Source: [Enterobacter] lignolyticus SCF1
Lineage (GTDB): Bacteria; Pseudomonadota; Gammaproteobacteria; Enterobacterales; Enterobacteriaceae
Length of the DNA stretch: 64,000 nucleotides
Direction of reading: 5' to 3'
NCBI RefSeq assembly: GCF_000164865.1
Contig: NC_014618.1
Coordinates: forward strand, 1,116,001 to 1,180,000
The notes beneath the pieces are model-generated. The model was not told the DNA's origin, ran no database searches, and was given only the letters and a program-made list of their open reading frames with translations. Both the position numbers and the translations under genes were made by a program. Of the stretch, positions 25,405 through 34,935 are shown piece by piece (position 1 is the first letter of the stretch; every line of letters begins with the position of its first letter).

Positions 25405-26175
25405 ATGGAACCAGATAGTGAATTTTGTTACCCCAATATTATAGATTTTTTTGGCACAACACTCTGCCATATCTGTCATTTCACTAAGTCAGATCTTTTT
25501 GATTACTCAGCATATAATCAATATGCAGAAAGCAATATAAAACAAAGTGACAGAATGATTTCTGATGAAGTTTCTCAACATTTGAAAAATAATGATGAAA
25601 TTCATCATGAGGATATTATCAGCAGTTACAGTCGGGAATTTCAGGAGTTTGGTGACATTTACCCAGCGATGCATCGAAAGTCTATGGTTATCGCGCTTTA
25701 TAATTTTTTTGAACACCAGATAAAGACTTTGTGCACGGAGATAAACAAACTGCTTCCGCTGGATGTGAGTGACAAATACTTAAAGGAAATAAGCATAAAG
25801 CGTTACCGCCAGTTTCTTCGGCGTGAAGCCAGTTTTAATATCAATCAGGGGAGCACCTTGTGGGAACTGTGGGAAGATATGCTTAAAGTGGAGCAAATAC
25901 GGCACGTTTTAGTTCACTCCGAAGGTGAAATAGAAAATCACCGCGCTGACCGGCTTTCGCATATTGACGGATACTGCAAAATTAAAAAAAACATCAGGTT
26001 GATCCGGAACAGAATCATAATTGATGATGGGTTCGTGGCGGCCCTGATCACTGACCTAATCACGCTGTTTGAACAACTCGACAGGCAGGTTTCCGCATTC
26101 ATCCGGCGATATGAAATCGCGCATGGCAGTTACGAAGTTCCGCTTCCTCCGGGAGCCTCACGAACACCACTTTGA
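25405..26175 (+). CDS. HEPN-like protein of unknown function
   Basis: 256 aa from ATG 25405 (GAAGG six bases upstream); ATG 25399 is also in frame. Helical, cytosolic. QIRHVLVHSEGEIE (about residues 172-185) contains the R-x4-H arrangement (RHVLVH) typical of HEPN ribonuclease-like domains, and IALYNFFEHQIKTLC earlier forms the companion helix. HEPN proteins are frequent in toxin/defence clusters. The next gene follows after 15 bp, so they may be co-transcribed. No partner nucleotidyltransferase is present. Confidence 0.5.
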   Translation: MEPDSEFCYPNIIDFFGTTLCHICHFTKSDLFDYSAYNQYAESNIKQSDRMISDEVSQHLKNNDEIHHEDIISSYSREFQEFGDIYPAMHRKSMVIALYNFFEHQIKTLCTEINKLLPLDVSDKYLKEISIKRYRQFLRREASFNINQGSTLWELWEDMLKVEQIRHVLVHSEGEIENHRADRLSHIDGYCKIKKNIRLIRNRIIIDDGFVAALITDLITLFEQLDRQVSAFIRRYEIAHGSYEVPLPPGASRTPL

Positions 26176-26190
26176 CTTATTGAGGGCAGG

Positions 26191-26646
26191 ATGGACAGAG
26201 TAAGTTATATGAAATGGCTAGCCGCTGAATCCCCTTCCACGGAGCTGCAGCTTCTTGCCTGGCTCAACAGAGCAAAGCATTACAACTGCGATATGAAGGA
26301 GCACCGTGCTGGGGTACAGATTGAAGAGCATGGCATTATCGTCGTGCTGCGGCAGAGTTCAAACCTGTACGACGGCGACTGCCTGACCATTCACAATGTT
26401 CAGCTTCCTGAAGAGATACAGCATAGGGGCTGGTTTAAATCATTTCTGAAACTATGCTGTGAATCTAATCCGTGGAGCGATGTGGTTATTGAGGATGTAA
26501 AAAATCCACATCTTCTGGCATTCTGTAAACAATATGATTTCACAGTGCTGGCTGATTTTTATCCGGACACTTATATTGTTAACCGTGGAAGAATACTGTC
26601 TTTAGATATACCTCCGTTAAAACGTTATGATGACTATTTAAATTGA
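26191..26646 (+). CDS. Small GNAT-fold-like protein, unknown function
   Basis: 151 aa. LTIHNVQLPEEIQHRGWFKSFLKLCCESNPWSDVVIEDVKNPHLLAFCKQYDFTVLADFY has the strand-helix-strand order of acetyltransferase (GNAT) C-terminal halves, with the N..LLAFCKQYDF segment where the acetyl-CoA helix and following strand lie. The classical Q/RxxGxG/A loop is degraded (QHRGWF), so catalysis is doubtful. It is closely followed by the gene at 26661. Confidence 0.45.
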   Translation: MDRVSYMKWLAAESPSTELQLLAWLNRAKHYNCDMKEHRAGVQIEEHGIIVVLRQSSNLYDGDCLTIHNVQLPEEIQHRGWFKSFLKLCCESNPWSDVVIEDVKNPHLLAFCKQYDFTVLADFYPDTYIVNRGRILSLDIPPLKRYDDYLN

Positions 26647-26660
26647 GCTTGCAGGTGAAA

Positions 26661-27143
26661 ATGGAACGAGAAATTAAAACAATCATTCATGCCTTCCGGA
26701 ATGCTCTGGTAATGGCTTCGGATACACATTCCCATGCGTGTTTCTTTATGCCGAGATGGCATCAAGAACTGAATGGCTTCCCTAGCGGGAGTTGCGACCT
26801 GGCAAGTAACTTCCTGGCGAGATATCTAACTGAACATGGCTACCCAGCGTGGATTATACGATTTTCATGTTCACATGAAATTAATAAATATATAAAGACT
26901 CACGTAGTGGTTAAGTATGATGATTATTATATCGACCTGACGAGGAACCAGTTTGCCGATTACAATAACAGGGTGTTAATTGAAGATAAATATGGTTCGA
27001 TAGCTACCCTGCTGAGAGATGTAAAAAAAGACGAGTTTCTTACCTTTAAAGAGGAAGATTTTTGCATCGATAACGCGACTGATAGTGGGGATCAACTTTA
27101 CTGTTATGTAAAGCAGTTAGCCGACGGACTCGTTAAGAAGTGA
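26661..27143 (+). CDS. Papain/transglutaminase-like cysteine protease-fold protein
   Basis: 160 aa from ATG 26661; TTG 26643 and GTG 26655 are alternative starts, the former overlapping the previous stop. A Cys-His-Asp order is visible: FPSGSCDLASNFLARYL (Cys), KTHVVVKYDDYYIDLTRNQF (His, then Asp). This is the layout of transglutaminase-like or NlpC-like peptidases. No signal peptide, so it would act in the cytosol. Effector, immunity or modifying roles are all possible. Confidence 0.5.
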   Translation: MEREIKTIIHAFRNALVMASDTHSHACFFMPRWHQELNGFPSGSCDLASNFLARYLTEHGYPAWIIRFSCSHEINKYIKTHVVVKYDDYYIDLTRNQFADYNNRVLIEDKYGSIATLLRDVKKDEFLTFKEEDFCIDNATDSGDQLYCYVKQLADGLVKK

Positions 27144-27529
27144 GCTGGACAGAGTAAACTTTGTATCCAGATAGTGCGTAAATGTTAACGGGGGTGTTTT
27201 CCAGCAGTTCAGCGACCGCATCGGCGCATTGATTCCGGATTATGCCAGCAGTTATTCAGATGACCGCTCAGCTGCAGTTAGCGAAACGCCAGCAATGGAC
27301 AGAAAAACCTACAAGTTCTAAGAGCGCGCAAACATGCCAAAAAATCAGCACCTGAACGTCTGCTCCTGGCACGGAGCGGACTGAAGCCAACATCATAAGG
27401 TCTGCATGGAGCTAACAGCAGACAGTCGAACTATCTTGTTATTAGACAATAAATATACGTGGAAAAATAGCTTTCTTCGATTTAAAATGTATCTTATTAG
27501 TAACTTCCTAACATTAAGGGAAAAATTTC
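27144..27529. other. Intergenic region before the GTGxNVxG module
   Basis: 385 bp without a supported gene. The base composition turns AT-rich after about 27420. Part of the left half recalls short degraded coding fragments, but none stays open. Confidence 0.45.
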
Positions 27530-27850
27530 ATGGAGTTTTTATCTTCTGCAATACTTTCTGGCTTTGTTTATGACATGCTCAAACACCAAGTTTCGATTAC
27601 TGCAACTTCAATAAAAGAAAAGTTAAAAGGTTGGGTTATTGATGAGGCCGTAGCTCCCGCTTTGGCGGAAGAAATTGAAAAACTGTCTTTAAACGATGAA
27701 ATGAGCGAAAAAGCAATTGAAAGAAAACTATTGGATAGTGGTGAAATTCAACAAATACTCTCGTCTATAAAACCTAACAATACTACTGTTATTATGCAAA
27801 ACCATTATGGTACTGGTGATAATGTTGGTGGAAATAAAATTACGAGGTAG
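27530..27850 (+). CDS. Small helical protein ending in GTGDNVGG motif
   Basis: 106 aa. The first ~85 residues are predicted helices (FLSSAILSGFVYDMLKHQVSI, IKEKLKGWVIDEAVAPALAEEIEKL). The tail is NHYGTGDNVGGNKITR. The same tail motif opens the next protein (NHTGTGHNVAGDLTIYN). Shared short motifs of this kind are known as adaptor-like elements in bacterial conflict systems, which suggests that the two proteins assemble. The next gene starts 6 bp after the stop. I do not recognise a named family. Confidence 0.62.
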   Translation: MEFLSSAILSGFVYDMLKHQVSITATSIKEKLKGWVIDEAVAPALAEEIEKLSLNDEMSEKAIERKLLDSGEIQQILSSIKPNNTTVIMQNHYGTGDNVGGNKITR

Positions 27851-27855
27851 TGTCT

Positions 27856-30642
27856 ATGGATAACTCTTATAGCGGTAGTTCAGTTAGTCAAAATCATACT
27901 GGAACAGGCCATAATGTTGCTGGTGACTTAACTATATATAATATTGACAATGTTGATTTGGCGACTGAGTTAGCAGTTGCTGTTTTAGTTGGTTGCTGGG
28001 ATGAAAAAAATGATGGTGATATTGAGGTAATTACAAGACTTATTGATGAATCGTATGAAAGTTGGATCAAAAAATTAAGAATAATTGAAGGAATGCAAGA
28101 TAGTCCCTTGATTCATGAGCGAGGCTCTTGGAGTTTTAAAGATAGAACACAAGCATTCCAAACGGTATCATCAAGATTATTCGATAATCATTTAGATTTA
28201 TTTCAGGCGGTTGCTACATCCGTTTTTAAAACTATCGACCCACAGTTTGAACTGGCACCTGAAGAGCGTTATGCAGCAGCAATTTATGGGAAGGTTTTGC
28301 CACACAGTCGATTAATAAGGAGAGGGTTATCCGAAGGTCTGGCATTAGTTGCAACAAAGCAAGAGTTACTTACCAACTGCTCAAAGTATAAAGGACAATA
28401 CTGCGCCTCAAGTGTGGTTAAAGAGGTGTTTTCTGCCTCTAGTTGGCAATTATGGGCTAGTACGCAAGATATTCAAATTATGCTTGCAGAAAGCGCTCCT
28501 GATTGTTTTATCGACGAAGTAGAAAGGGCTGTATCTCATCAAGACAAACCGTTCGATTCACTTTTTGCACAGGAAGGTGTCGGTGGGATTTCAGGTCGGA
28601 ATTATATGACGGGACTGCTATGGGCTATTGAAGGATTAGCTTGGGCACCTGAGTATTTATCCCGCTCTTTAGTAATATTAGGGGAACTGGATAGCCATGA
28701 CCCTGGTGGCAACTGGGCTAACAGGCCACTTAATTCGATTATCGACATATTGTTACCATGGCGTCCTCATACTACAGCCGATATAGATAGGCGTATTGCT
28801 GCTTTTAAAGCCTTGGAAAGGGAGTATCCCGATACAGCATGGCGTGTTTTAGTTCAGTTGCTACCCAATGATATGAGAACAACCTCTGGTACACATATAC
28901 CAACTTTTAGGAATTTTATTCCTAACGGCTTTAACAAAGAGCCATCTAGTGATGAGTACCGGGCTCAGATTGAAATATATAGCCAATTAACAATCGAATT
29001 GGCAAGTAAATCTTCATTAAGGCTTGTTGATTTAGTTGAAAACATTGACAGTTTAGCACCGTTAAAATTCGATGATGCAATTAAACTGTTATATGACTTT
29101 TCTAAAAAATCAGATAGTGACGAATTAAAATTAGAGTTATGGGAAAAATGCTTAAAGGTCTATAACAAACACAAAAGATTTTCAGATGCTCATTGGGCAA
29201 TACAACCAGAGCAAAATAAAAAAATTAAAGATGTTTCTACAGCCTTAAAACCAGAAGATCCTATGCTTTATAGCAAACGACTTTTTGGTCAAAGAAGTTA
29301 TGACTTATTTGATGAAAATGGGGACTGGCGAGCCCAAGAAGAAATATTGGCAAAAAAACGAGGTCAGTCAATATCTGAAATATATACCGTTAATGGCATT
29401 GAAGGAGTCTTAGAATTTTCGCGGGGTATTGAAAGGCCTGATATTGTTGGCAACAGTCTTGTTACAGAAAATCTAGAGATCCCTTTGGATATACTAAAAA
29501 AACTTATTCTTAGCGATATTAAAGAGGAACATTCTCTTGCTTCTGGCTATGTACGGGCCAAGAATTTCAAGGAAGGAAATTCATGGGTATTGGCTGCTGT
29601 TAATAACTGGAATATTCCAGAAAAAGTTGGTTTTTTTCTTTTATTACCGTTTAAAAAAGAAACATGGGATATGTTGAAAACATCATTTGATGATTTCCCT
29701 TATGAGTATTGGAAAAATACCATTGCTAACGCATATCACTGTGATTCAACGGAAGAAATTTATTTTGCAGTAGATTGCTTGATTAAAGTAGACCGTCCAG
29801 TATCAGCAATTGATTGTTTATCTCGAATTCTGCATATCGATAAGGTAGTTGATAGCAGCAAAGTTGCAGTTGCTCTATTACAATCTATTAAAACTACAGA
29901 AGATGTTAAGCGGTTTGATATTCACTCATTTAACGAACTTGTTCAATATCTTCAAAATGATGATACTGTTTCAGATGATGACTTGGTGAAAATTGAATGG
30001 GCATACCTACCTATAATTAATAGGGGCGCTAATGATTCGTTACAGCCTCAAGTTTTAGAGAAAAAACTTGCAAATGAACCAGGTTTTTTTTGTGAGATCA
30101 TTCGATACGCGTATCGGTCAAAATTTCAAAAAGAAAAGAACGAACTATCTGAAAGCGAAAAAAATATTGCCAAAAACTCACGCTATCTACTTGATGAGTG
30201 GAGTAAGATTCCGGGTATAGATGCAGAGGGTAAATTTGATGTCAATGCGTTTAATAACTGGTTTAATTTAGTTCAAACAGAATGTGAAGAGTCAGGGCAT
30301 TTAGAAATTGCTTATCAAATAATTGGAAACGTATTAATTTTTAGTCCTGCAAATGACGAAAATTGGATACTTCCTGAACTTGCTGAATTTTTGAATAGGC
30401 GTGAACTTGAAAAGGTGCGTACTGGTTATAAGATCGCGATAAGAAATTCGCGTGGTGTCCACTTCGTTGACCCAGAAGGCAAACCGGAATTGGAATTAGC
30501 CCAAAAATATCGCACTAAGTCTGATGAAATAGAACTGCTAGGCTTTCATCGATTTGGTAGAACTCTTCGAGAGTTAGCTGATGGATATCAAGCGGAAGCA
30601 GAGTCGATAATAGAACAACATAGTAAAAACAACGATTGTTGA
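27856..30642 (+). CDS. Large helical-repeat protein with N-terminal GTGHNVAGD motif
   Basis: 928 aa from ATG 27856 (GAGGT upstream); an in-frame GTG at 27850 is possible. After the N-terminal motif it is almost wholly helical. It starts with a block (GSWSFKDRTQAFQTVSSRLFDNHLDLFQAVATSVFKTIDPQFELAPEERYAAAIYGK...HSRLIRRGLSEGLALVA) that I associate with the C-terminal sensor part of large STAND-like conflict proteins. I see no P-loop anywhere, so this would be a sensor or scaffold without its own ATPase, working with the 106-aa partner. Candidate defence protein. Confidence 0.55.
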   Translation: MDNSYSGSSVSQNHTGTGHNVAGDLTIYNIDNVDLATELAVAVLVGCWDEKNDGDIEVITRLIDESYESWIKKLRIIEGMQDSPLIHERGSWSFKDRTQAFQTVSSRLFDNHLDLFQAVATSVFKTIDPQFELAPEERYAAAIYGKVLPHSRLIRRGLSEGLALVATKQELLTNCSKYKGQYCASSVVKEVFSASSWQLWASTQDIQIMLAESAPDCFIDEVERAVSHQDKPFDSLFAQEGVGGISGRNYMTGLLWAIEGLAWAPEYLSRSLVILGELDSHDPGGNWANRPLNSIIDILLPWRPHTTADIDRRIAAFKALEREYPDTAWRVLVQLLPNDMRTTSGTHIPTFRNFIPNGFNKEPSSDEYRAQIEIYSQLTIELASKSSLRLVDLVENIDSLAPLKFDDAIKLLYDFSKKSDSDELKLELWEKCLKVYNKHKRFSDAHWAIQPEQNKKIKDVSTALKPEDPMLYSKRLFGQRSYDLFDENGDWRAQEEILAKKRGQSISEIYTVNGIEGVLEFSRGIERPDIVGNSLVTENLEIPLDILKKLILSDIKEEHSLASGYVRAKNFKEGNSWVLAAVNNWNIPEKVGFFLLLPFKKETWDMLKTSFDDFPYEYWKNTIANAYHCDSTEEIYFAVDCLIKVDRPVSAIDCLSRILHIDKVVDSSKVAVALLQSIKTTEDVKRFDIHSFNELVQYLQNDDTVSDDDLVKIEWAYLPIINRGANDSLQPQVLEKKLANEPGFFCEIIRYAYRSKFQKEKNELSESEKNIAKNSRYLLDEWSKIPGIDAEGKFDVNAFNNWFNLVQTECEESGHLEIAYQIIGNVLIFSPANDENWILPELAEFLNRRELEKVRTGYKIAIRNSRGVHFVDPEGKPELELAQKYRTKSDEIELLGFHRFGRTLRELADGYQAEAESIIEQHSKNNDC

Positions 30643-30820
30643 TTTTTAGTGTAGCGCTTGTAACTTCGGAGAAATACTTTAGCTGAGAATAAATTTTCGC
30701 TCACAAGGATTCGAAGTAACTGGTTACACTGTTGCCAATTCCGATTCGTTTCGGTGTAAAAGCGAGTTACACTTGACCGTCCGCTTCTGGCACAGGGCTG
30801 CTGTTGCAGCCCTGATAACC

Positions 30821-31111
30821 TTAGACTTCAATCGACTCAGAGGTCTCTAACGCATCATCGACTTCAATGCCCAGATAACGGACTGTGCTTTCCTGTTTCT
30901 TATGGCCCAACAGAAGTTGGATCACCCGGAGATTCTTGGTTTTCTTGTAGATTAGGTAAGGTTTTGTTCTTCTTATGGAATGTGTGCTGTAAAGCGAATC
31001 TTCGAGACTAGGCTTTTCTACCCCCCCATGAAGAATTCGGTTGCATTGCCGGGTTGATATGTGCCGGTTAGTTCCGACTCGAGACCGAAACAAGAAGTCT
31101 TTACTATGCAA
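30821..31111 (-). pseudogene. C-terminal remnant of a tyrosine recombinase
   Basis: 96 aa. STHSIRRTKPYLIYKKTKNLRVIQLLLGHKKQESTVRYLGIEVDDAL keeps the HxxR, LLGH and nucleophile-Tyr motifs of phage-integrase-family enzymes. The N-terminal DNA-binding domain and the first catalytic Arg region are absent. Non-functional relic of another mobile element, lying between the GTGxNVxG module and the 599-aa protein gene. Confidence 0.75.
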
Positions 31112-31291
31112 ATTGCCAAGCTTTATTAATGCAGCAACAGCTTCTCTTGTCCCTTATGAGTGAAAAATGAAGTTCGCAAGGCATTACTTACATCGCTATG
31201 CCTTGAATAACGAGGAAGTCAGTTCATTCACAAACTATAAAATGAAACTCATTAAACAAGACAAGGACAGCTTTATCCTTGTCTTTATCTT

Positions 31292-33091
31292 TTAATTTGC
31301 ACAGTAAATAATTGGGATCACCGAAGCATCTCTCGCAGCATGAGAGAAGGATGACAATATCCAAAGAAGCTGAATAATATGTCCCCCAACTTTTTGTCCT
31401 TGTTTAATTTTGAGGAGTTCAGTTCTAATTGTACCCTCTGAAATAAATGAACAGCTTATAATACATTTTCGATGTAGTTTGTAGTCAGTAAATAATGCAT
31501 TCAAATAGTTTTGAAAGTTGGCTAAATTTCCTTTTCTTGTCCTACTAATTTTAGTGAGACATTTATTAGCTTTATAAAACTGTGAAAATGTACTCGTGGC
31601 TTTGCTATTAAAATCATCTACACTGGAGTTCATATACCCTAAGTTTTTGATAGCTTGCCCAACGATATCATGAAGGTTGCTGGCTGATGTACTTTTAAGT
31701 CCATGCTTAGAATGGATGAAATTGATACAAGAATCTTTTGCATTAAATGTAATATGATCAGCCCATTCAGTACCTAAATCATCACAGAATATATAATTAT
31801 CTTTCCTGTGAACATGCTCGACTAAATTGAACATAGAATTTCTAGAAAAGTTGACACTGTTACTTTTGAACACTCCTTTCTCGCTTGATACATTGGTCAT
31901 TCCGTTTATAGGGTGGAGCATTTTTAGTATTGCTTCGATCTCTGAAACTCCAGAGACGTCTTCAAAACAGTTTCCAAGGTAGTACATGAACTTATGATCT
32001 GTAAAAGTAACACTATAGAATCCATTCTTCATTATGTAGTTTTGCAATGTTATATCTTGACCGCCAACATGAACTTTAAGCGTTCTCAAAAAACTCGAAT
32101 CAAATGTAATTGTTTTATTTACATTTATACGAGCATTGCCTAATGCACAAATTATTTTACCCTGAGAATTAATTGGAAAAACCCGTTCGAGGTAACGAAG
32201 AAGGTTTTGCTCTTGTTTGTCAGTCAAAGTAGTCTGAGTTTTTGTTCCATTAACAGTAGATGGATATTTAATACTTAACTTATTTTCTTTTAGATGATCG
32301 TATAAAGATGAACTCTCAATTAATATAGCATTAGGAGCAACCCCACTTTTTATTACTTCCTTGAGGTCTTTAGCCTTTGCAAAGGCATCTAAAAAAGCCT
32401 TGTCGTGCCCGCCATTTTTTATTAAAATTAATTGTTGATGCACCCACGATGCAATATGGTCAAATGAAACTCGATGACTTGATTCAACAAGACGTCCAGT
32501 TCCTGATATAGTTTTTATTGTTGTGCCATGACGATATTTTATAAAAGATGGTATAGACCTCCCTGCTGCGTGTGTTGAAAATGTTCCTTTCAGATCTGCT
32601 GCTTCGTAGGAACGACTTCTAATAGCTTTGTCTGATACAGTCATATTACGGAGTGATATTTTTTGATAAGCGACATCTGAATCATTGAAAGTATTAGTAA
32701 TGGCACTTCCGGAAAATAATTGGAAGTATTTATCAACGCAATCAGATATATTAGAGCAGCTTTTCTTGACTATTGCAAAATGTTTATCAAATTCAAATAT
32801 AATAATGTATGCATATATACGATCTTGATACTTGGTATCAAACTCATCACTATCAAAAAAATAAACATCTTTTAGCGTAGGGAAAACAAGAATGGAGTAG
32901 ATATATGGTATATTCTCATCCATAAGAACACCTTCACTTCGTGTCACATCAATGATTTTACCTTCATTTTCATCAATATTTAAACATGACTCGCTTAATA
33001 TTTTATTAATAATGTTTTCGATAGTCTCATTTAAATCATCCTTCAGCACATAAAACTGTGCATTTTTAGTTAATACTAATTGATCTATCAT
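31292..33091 (-). CDS. 599-aa protein, putative PD-(D/E)xK-like, sporadic defence-type family
   Basis: Full-length single gene, AT-rich. The most conserved-looking block is YIFCDDLGTEWADHITFN....CINFIHSKHGLKSTSASNLHDIVGQAIKNLGYM (~residues 440-500), a layout of acidic residue, strand, HxK and Gln helix that recalls nuclease domains in sporadically distributed proteins (TIGR04141/DUF6119-like). The N-terminal half is a mixed alpha/beta region that I cannot place. No membrane segments. Location among defence genes supports, but does not prove, an anti-phage role. Confidence 0.45.
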   Translation of the reverse strand: MIDQLVLTKNAQFYVLKDDLNETIENIINKILSESCLNIDENEGKIIDVTRSEGVLMDENIPYIYSILVFPTLKDVYFFDSDEFDTKYQDRIYAYIIIFEFDKHFAIVKKSCSNISDCVDKYFQLFSGSAITNTFNDSDVAYQKISLRNMTVSDKAIRSRSYEAADLKGTFSTHAAGRSIPSFIKYRHGTTIKTISGTGRLVESSHRVSFDHIASWVHQQLILIKNGGHDKAFLDAFAKAKDLKEVIKSGVAPNAILIESSSLYDHLKENKLSIKYPSTVNGTKTQTTLTDKQEQNLLRYLERVFPINSQGKIICALGNARINVNKTITFDSSFLRTLKVHVGGQDITLQNYIMKNGFYSVTFTDHKFMYYLGNCFEDVSGVSEIEAILKMLHPINGMTNVSSEKGVFKSNSVNFSRNSMFNLVEHVHRKDNYIFCDDLGTEWADHITFNAKDSCINFIHSKHGLKSTSASNLHDIVGQAIKNLGYMNSSVDDFNSKATSTFSQFYKANKCLTKISRTRKGNLANFQNYLNALFTDYKLHRKCIISCSFISEGTIRTELLKIKQGQKVGGHIIQLLWILSSFSHAARDASVIPIIYCAN

Positions 33092-33561
33092 TGCTGTGAC
33101 CTTAATTGTAGAGTGTAAAAATTATATAAGCGGTTAATTATAGTGGGTTTTGTGAAAAAGTATGCCTGCTTTAAATAGTAGTTTCGTACTATCAAAAATG
33201 GTTAAAAAAGCTATCAATGTCGATAGCATAATCAGTAATACCTATCAATTAGAGAATGAAATTACCATTTTATTCTTTTCTTTTTGTCTCGTAATACAAA
33301 ATAGGTGTAAACAGGAATAGCTGTAATTCCGAAAAATCATGGGAAAAGGATGGTAATAGAATACATTAATATATAACAATCAAATGCATAGTCCCCAATC
33401 ATGATAATAACAATAGGGAAAGCCAAAAATCTAGAGGCGCTTGGAATCATAGACGTGTACAACGGATTTATTGCCATCTGAAACTGAATTCTCATCGCAT
33501 AGGAAAACAACATCTGCCGATGCGTAATTTAGTGCCGCTGACAATACCGGAATCTCTGAAC

Positions 33562-33680
33562 TAGGGCTGGTCCAACTTTTTCATGCACGATGCGCTGGTC
33601 TGTGGCAGACGCTCAGAACCTTCAATGTGGTGGGGGATTTTAACCGTGAGGCACTGGCGATAAAAATCGACATTTTGGAC
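33562..33680 (+). pseudogene. IS3-family orfB fragment
   Basis: Pieces of the DDE region can be read in more than one frame: NFFMHDALVCGRR, RTFNVVGDFNREALAIKIDI. They match the IS2-like pattern DFMHDALxxGRRFRTFNVxDDFNREAL, with a frameshift and the first Asp lost. It differs from the IS3 element at 22.5 kb. Confidence 0.65.
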
Positions 33681-33864
33681 TGAAGGTTGTATCTAATTCT
33701 GGGGGCTGGTCAGTAATGTCCACTTCACCAACCAGTCGCAATGTACGTTGTTAAGATTACAAAACGGTCAGCAAACATGGACATTCAGGCGGGTCGAGTT
33801 AGATGGCCTCATTCTCAACTCAAAATGAATATTCCGACCTCTGAAGGCTGCTACAGCTGCTACA

Positions 33865-33903
33865 TGTAGCAGGTTGTAGCAGGTTGTAGCAGGTTGTAGC
33901 AGG
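33865..33903 (+). repeat. 10-bp tandem repeats (AGGTTGTAGC)
   Basis: Three consecutive AGGTTGTAGC units with partial flanking copies (GTAGC at the left, AGG at the right), preceded by GCTGCTACAGCTGCTACAT, which contains the complementary GCTAC-type motif. Iteron-like arrangement about 100 bp downstream of the Gp2-like gene. Confidence 0.72.
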
Positions 33904-33994
33904 GTACCGAGACACTTTATCGAATTTTTTACCGCGAAACGTATCAATTATGTTAATTGACAGGGTGAGGATAAATACCTCACCCAGAGTGTTG

Positions 33995-34693
33995 TTAGCT
34001 GGCTAATCCGCCTAAGCGTGGACACTGACTTGTGCCAAAGTTGCGGTAACCGCTGTGAACATCCTTTGTTCTGGTTTTCGCCAGATATGCCAGCCGAATC
34101 AGGAAACTCCAGTAAACTGGGTTACGATCCAAAGCATCGAATCTGCTAAACCTGTAAACAGCATTTGGTGGGAATTCAGCTAATGTCGCGTAATCTTCAT
34201 GAGCAAGCCCTATAGCACTGCACCAGGCTTTCTGTATCCGAATAGCCATGTTAGCGGCATCGAGTTCCTGGTAATTACCCAGATACCCATAGATATCTCT
34301 ATTGAATAGCAACATCAGGTGATAATGGGGATGTACGCTTGTGTCACGTTCCCTACACCACCCATAAGAAGGTAACGTCGGATTACCCGGTCTCCTGGAC
34401 CGGTTATGATCTGCCCGTAGCTGGCTTTTCAGTGACTCGAAGGAGCGAGTTATTGCCTGCGCATCATCGCGCTGGAAGCACAGGGGTAGATCAGGCTCTC
34501 CCGGTACATGGGACTGGGCAAATCTCAGATCAGTACGAATAACCAGTATCCGTTTATGCTGCTCCACTGTGCCGTAGACCATGTTAAGTAGTGGGTTAAG
34601 AATATCGCGGTCGATAGGTGATCTATACTTTTTGGAGGCTATTTCTACCAAGTCATCAATTTCTTCGTTGGTAAGTGAATATTTTGATTCCAT
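33995..34693 (-). CDS. Inovirus Gp2-like (YagK/YfjJ) replication-type protein
   Basis: 232 aa. RILVIRTDLRFAQSHVPGE and DTSVHPHYHLMLLFNRDIYGYLGNY are the conserved halves of the YagK/YfjJ (DUF3296) family, related to inovirus Gp2 rolling-circle replication proteins; the HPHYHLML histidines correspond to the HUH-like metal motif. CP4-type islands carry such a gene near alpA and the DUF3987 gene, as here. Likely supports replication of the excised island. Confidence 0.8.
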   Translation of the reverse strand: MESKYSLTNEEIDDLVEIASKKYRSPIDRDILNPLLNMVYGTVEQHKRILVIRTDLRFAQSHVPGEPDLPLCFQRDDAQAITRSFESLKSQLRADHNRSRRPGNPTLPSYGWCRERDTSVHPHYHLMLLFNRDIYGYLGNYQELDAANMAIRIQKAWCSAIGLAHEDYATLAEFPPNAVYRFSRFDALDRNPVYWSFLIRLAYLAKTRTKDVHSGYRNFGTSQCPRLGGLAS

Positions 34694-34935
34694 AATAATC
34701 CTTAATCTTGTAAATATTAATCATTGGATAATGGGTAGCCCTCACGCTACCCATGTGATGTTGGATATAACTCCTGCAGAGGAGTTACCACTGATATAGA
34801 ATTAGACAAAGAGATATATTACATATACCAGCTAAAATATATTCACCACCCTCTTAATAAATTAGACTGAAACCGCAGCATTACTAGCATTAGGGTCAAA
34901 AAACATTAATAAGAAAAAGTTAATTTACTCTGAAG

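Larger units (their letters stand above)
33092..33994. other. Intergenic region with IS relic and short tandem repeats
   Basis: 900 bp without an intact gene. It holds the IS3-type orfB relic (33562-33680), its end sequence (33680-33715) and the 10-bp repeats at 33865-33903. The promoter for the 599-aa gene lies at its left edge. Confidence 0.55.

Noticed and set aside
33865..33903. CRISPR-like short repeats
   Set aside because: The repeats are contiguous 10-bp units with no spacers and no cas genes nearby.
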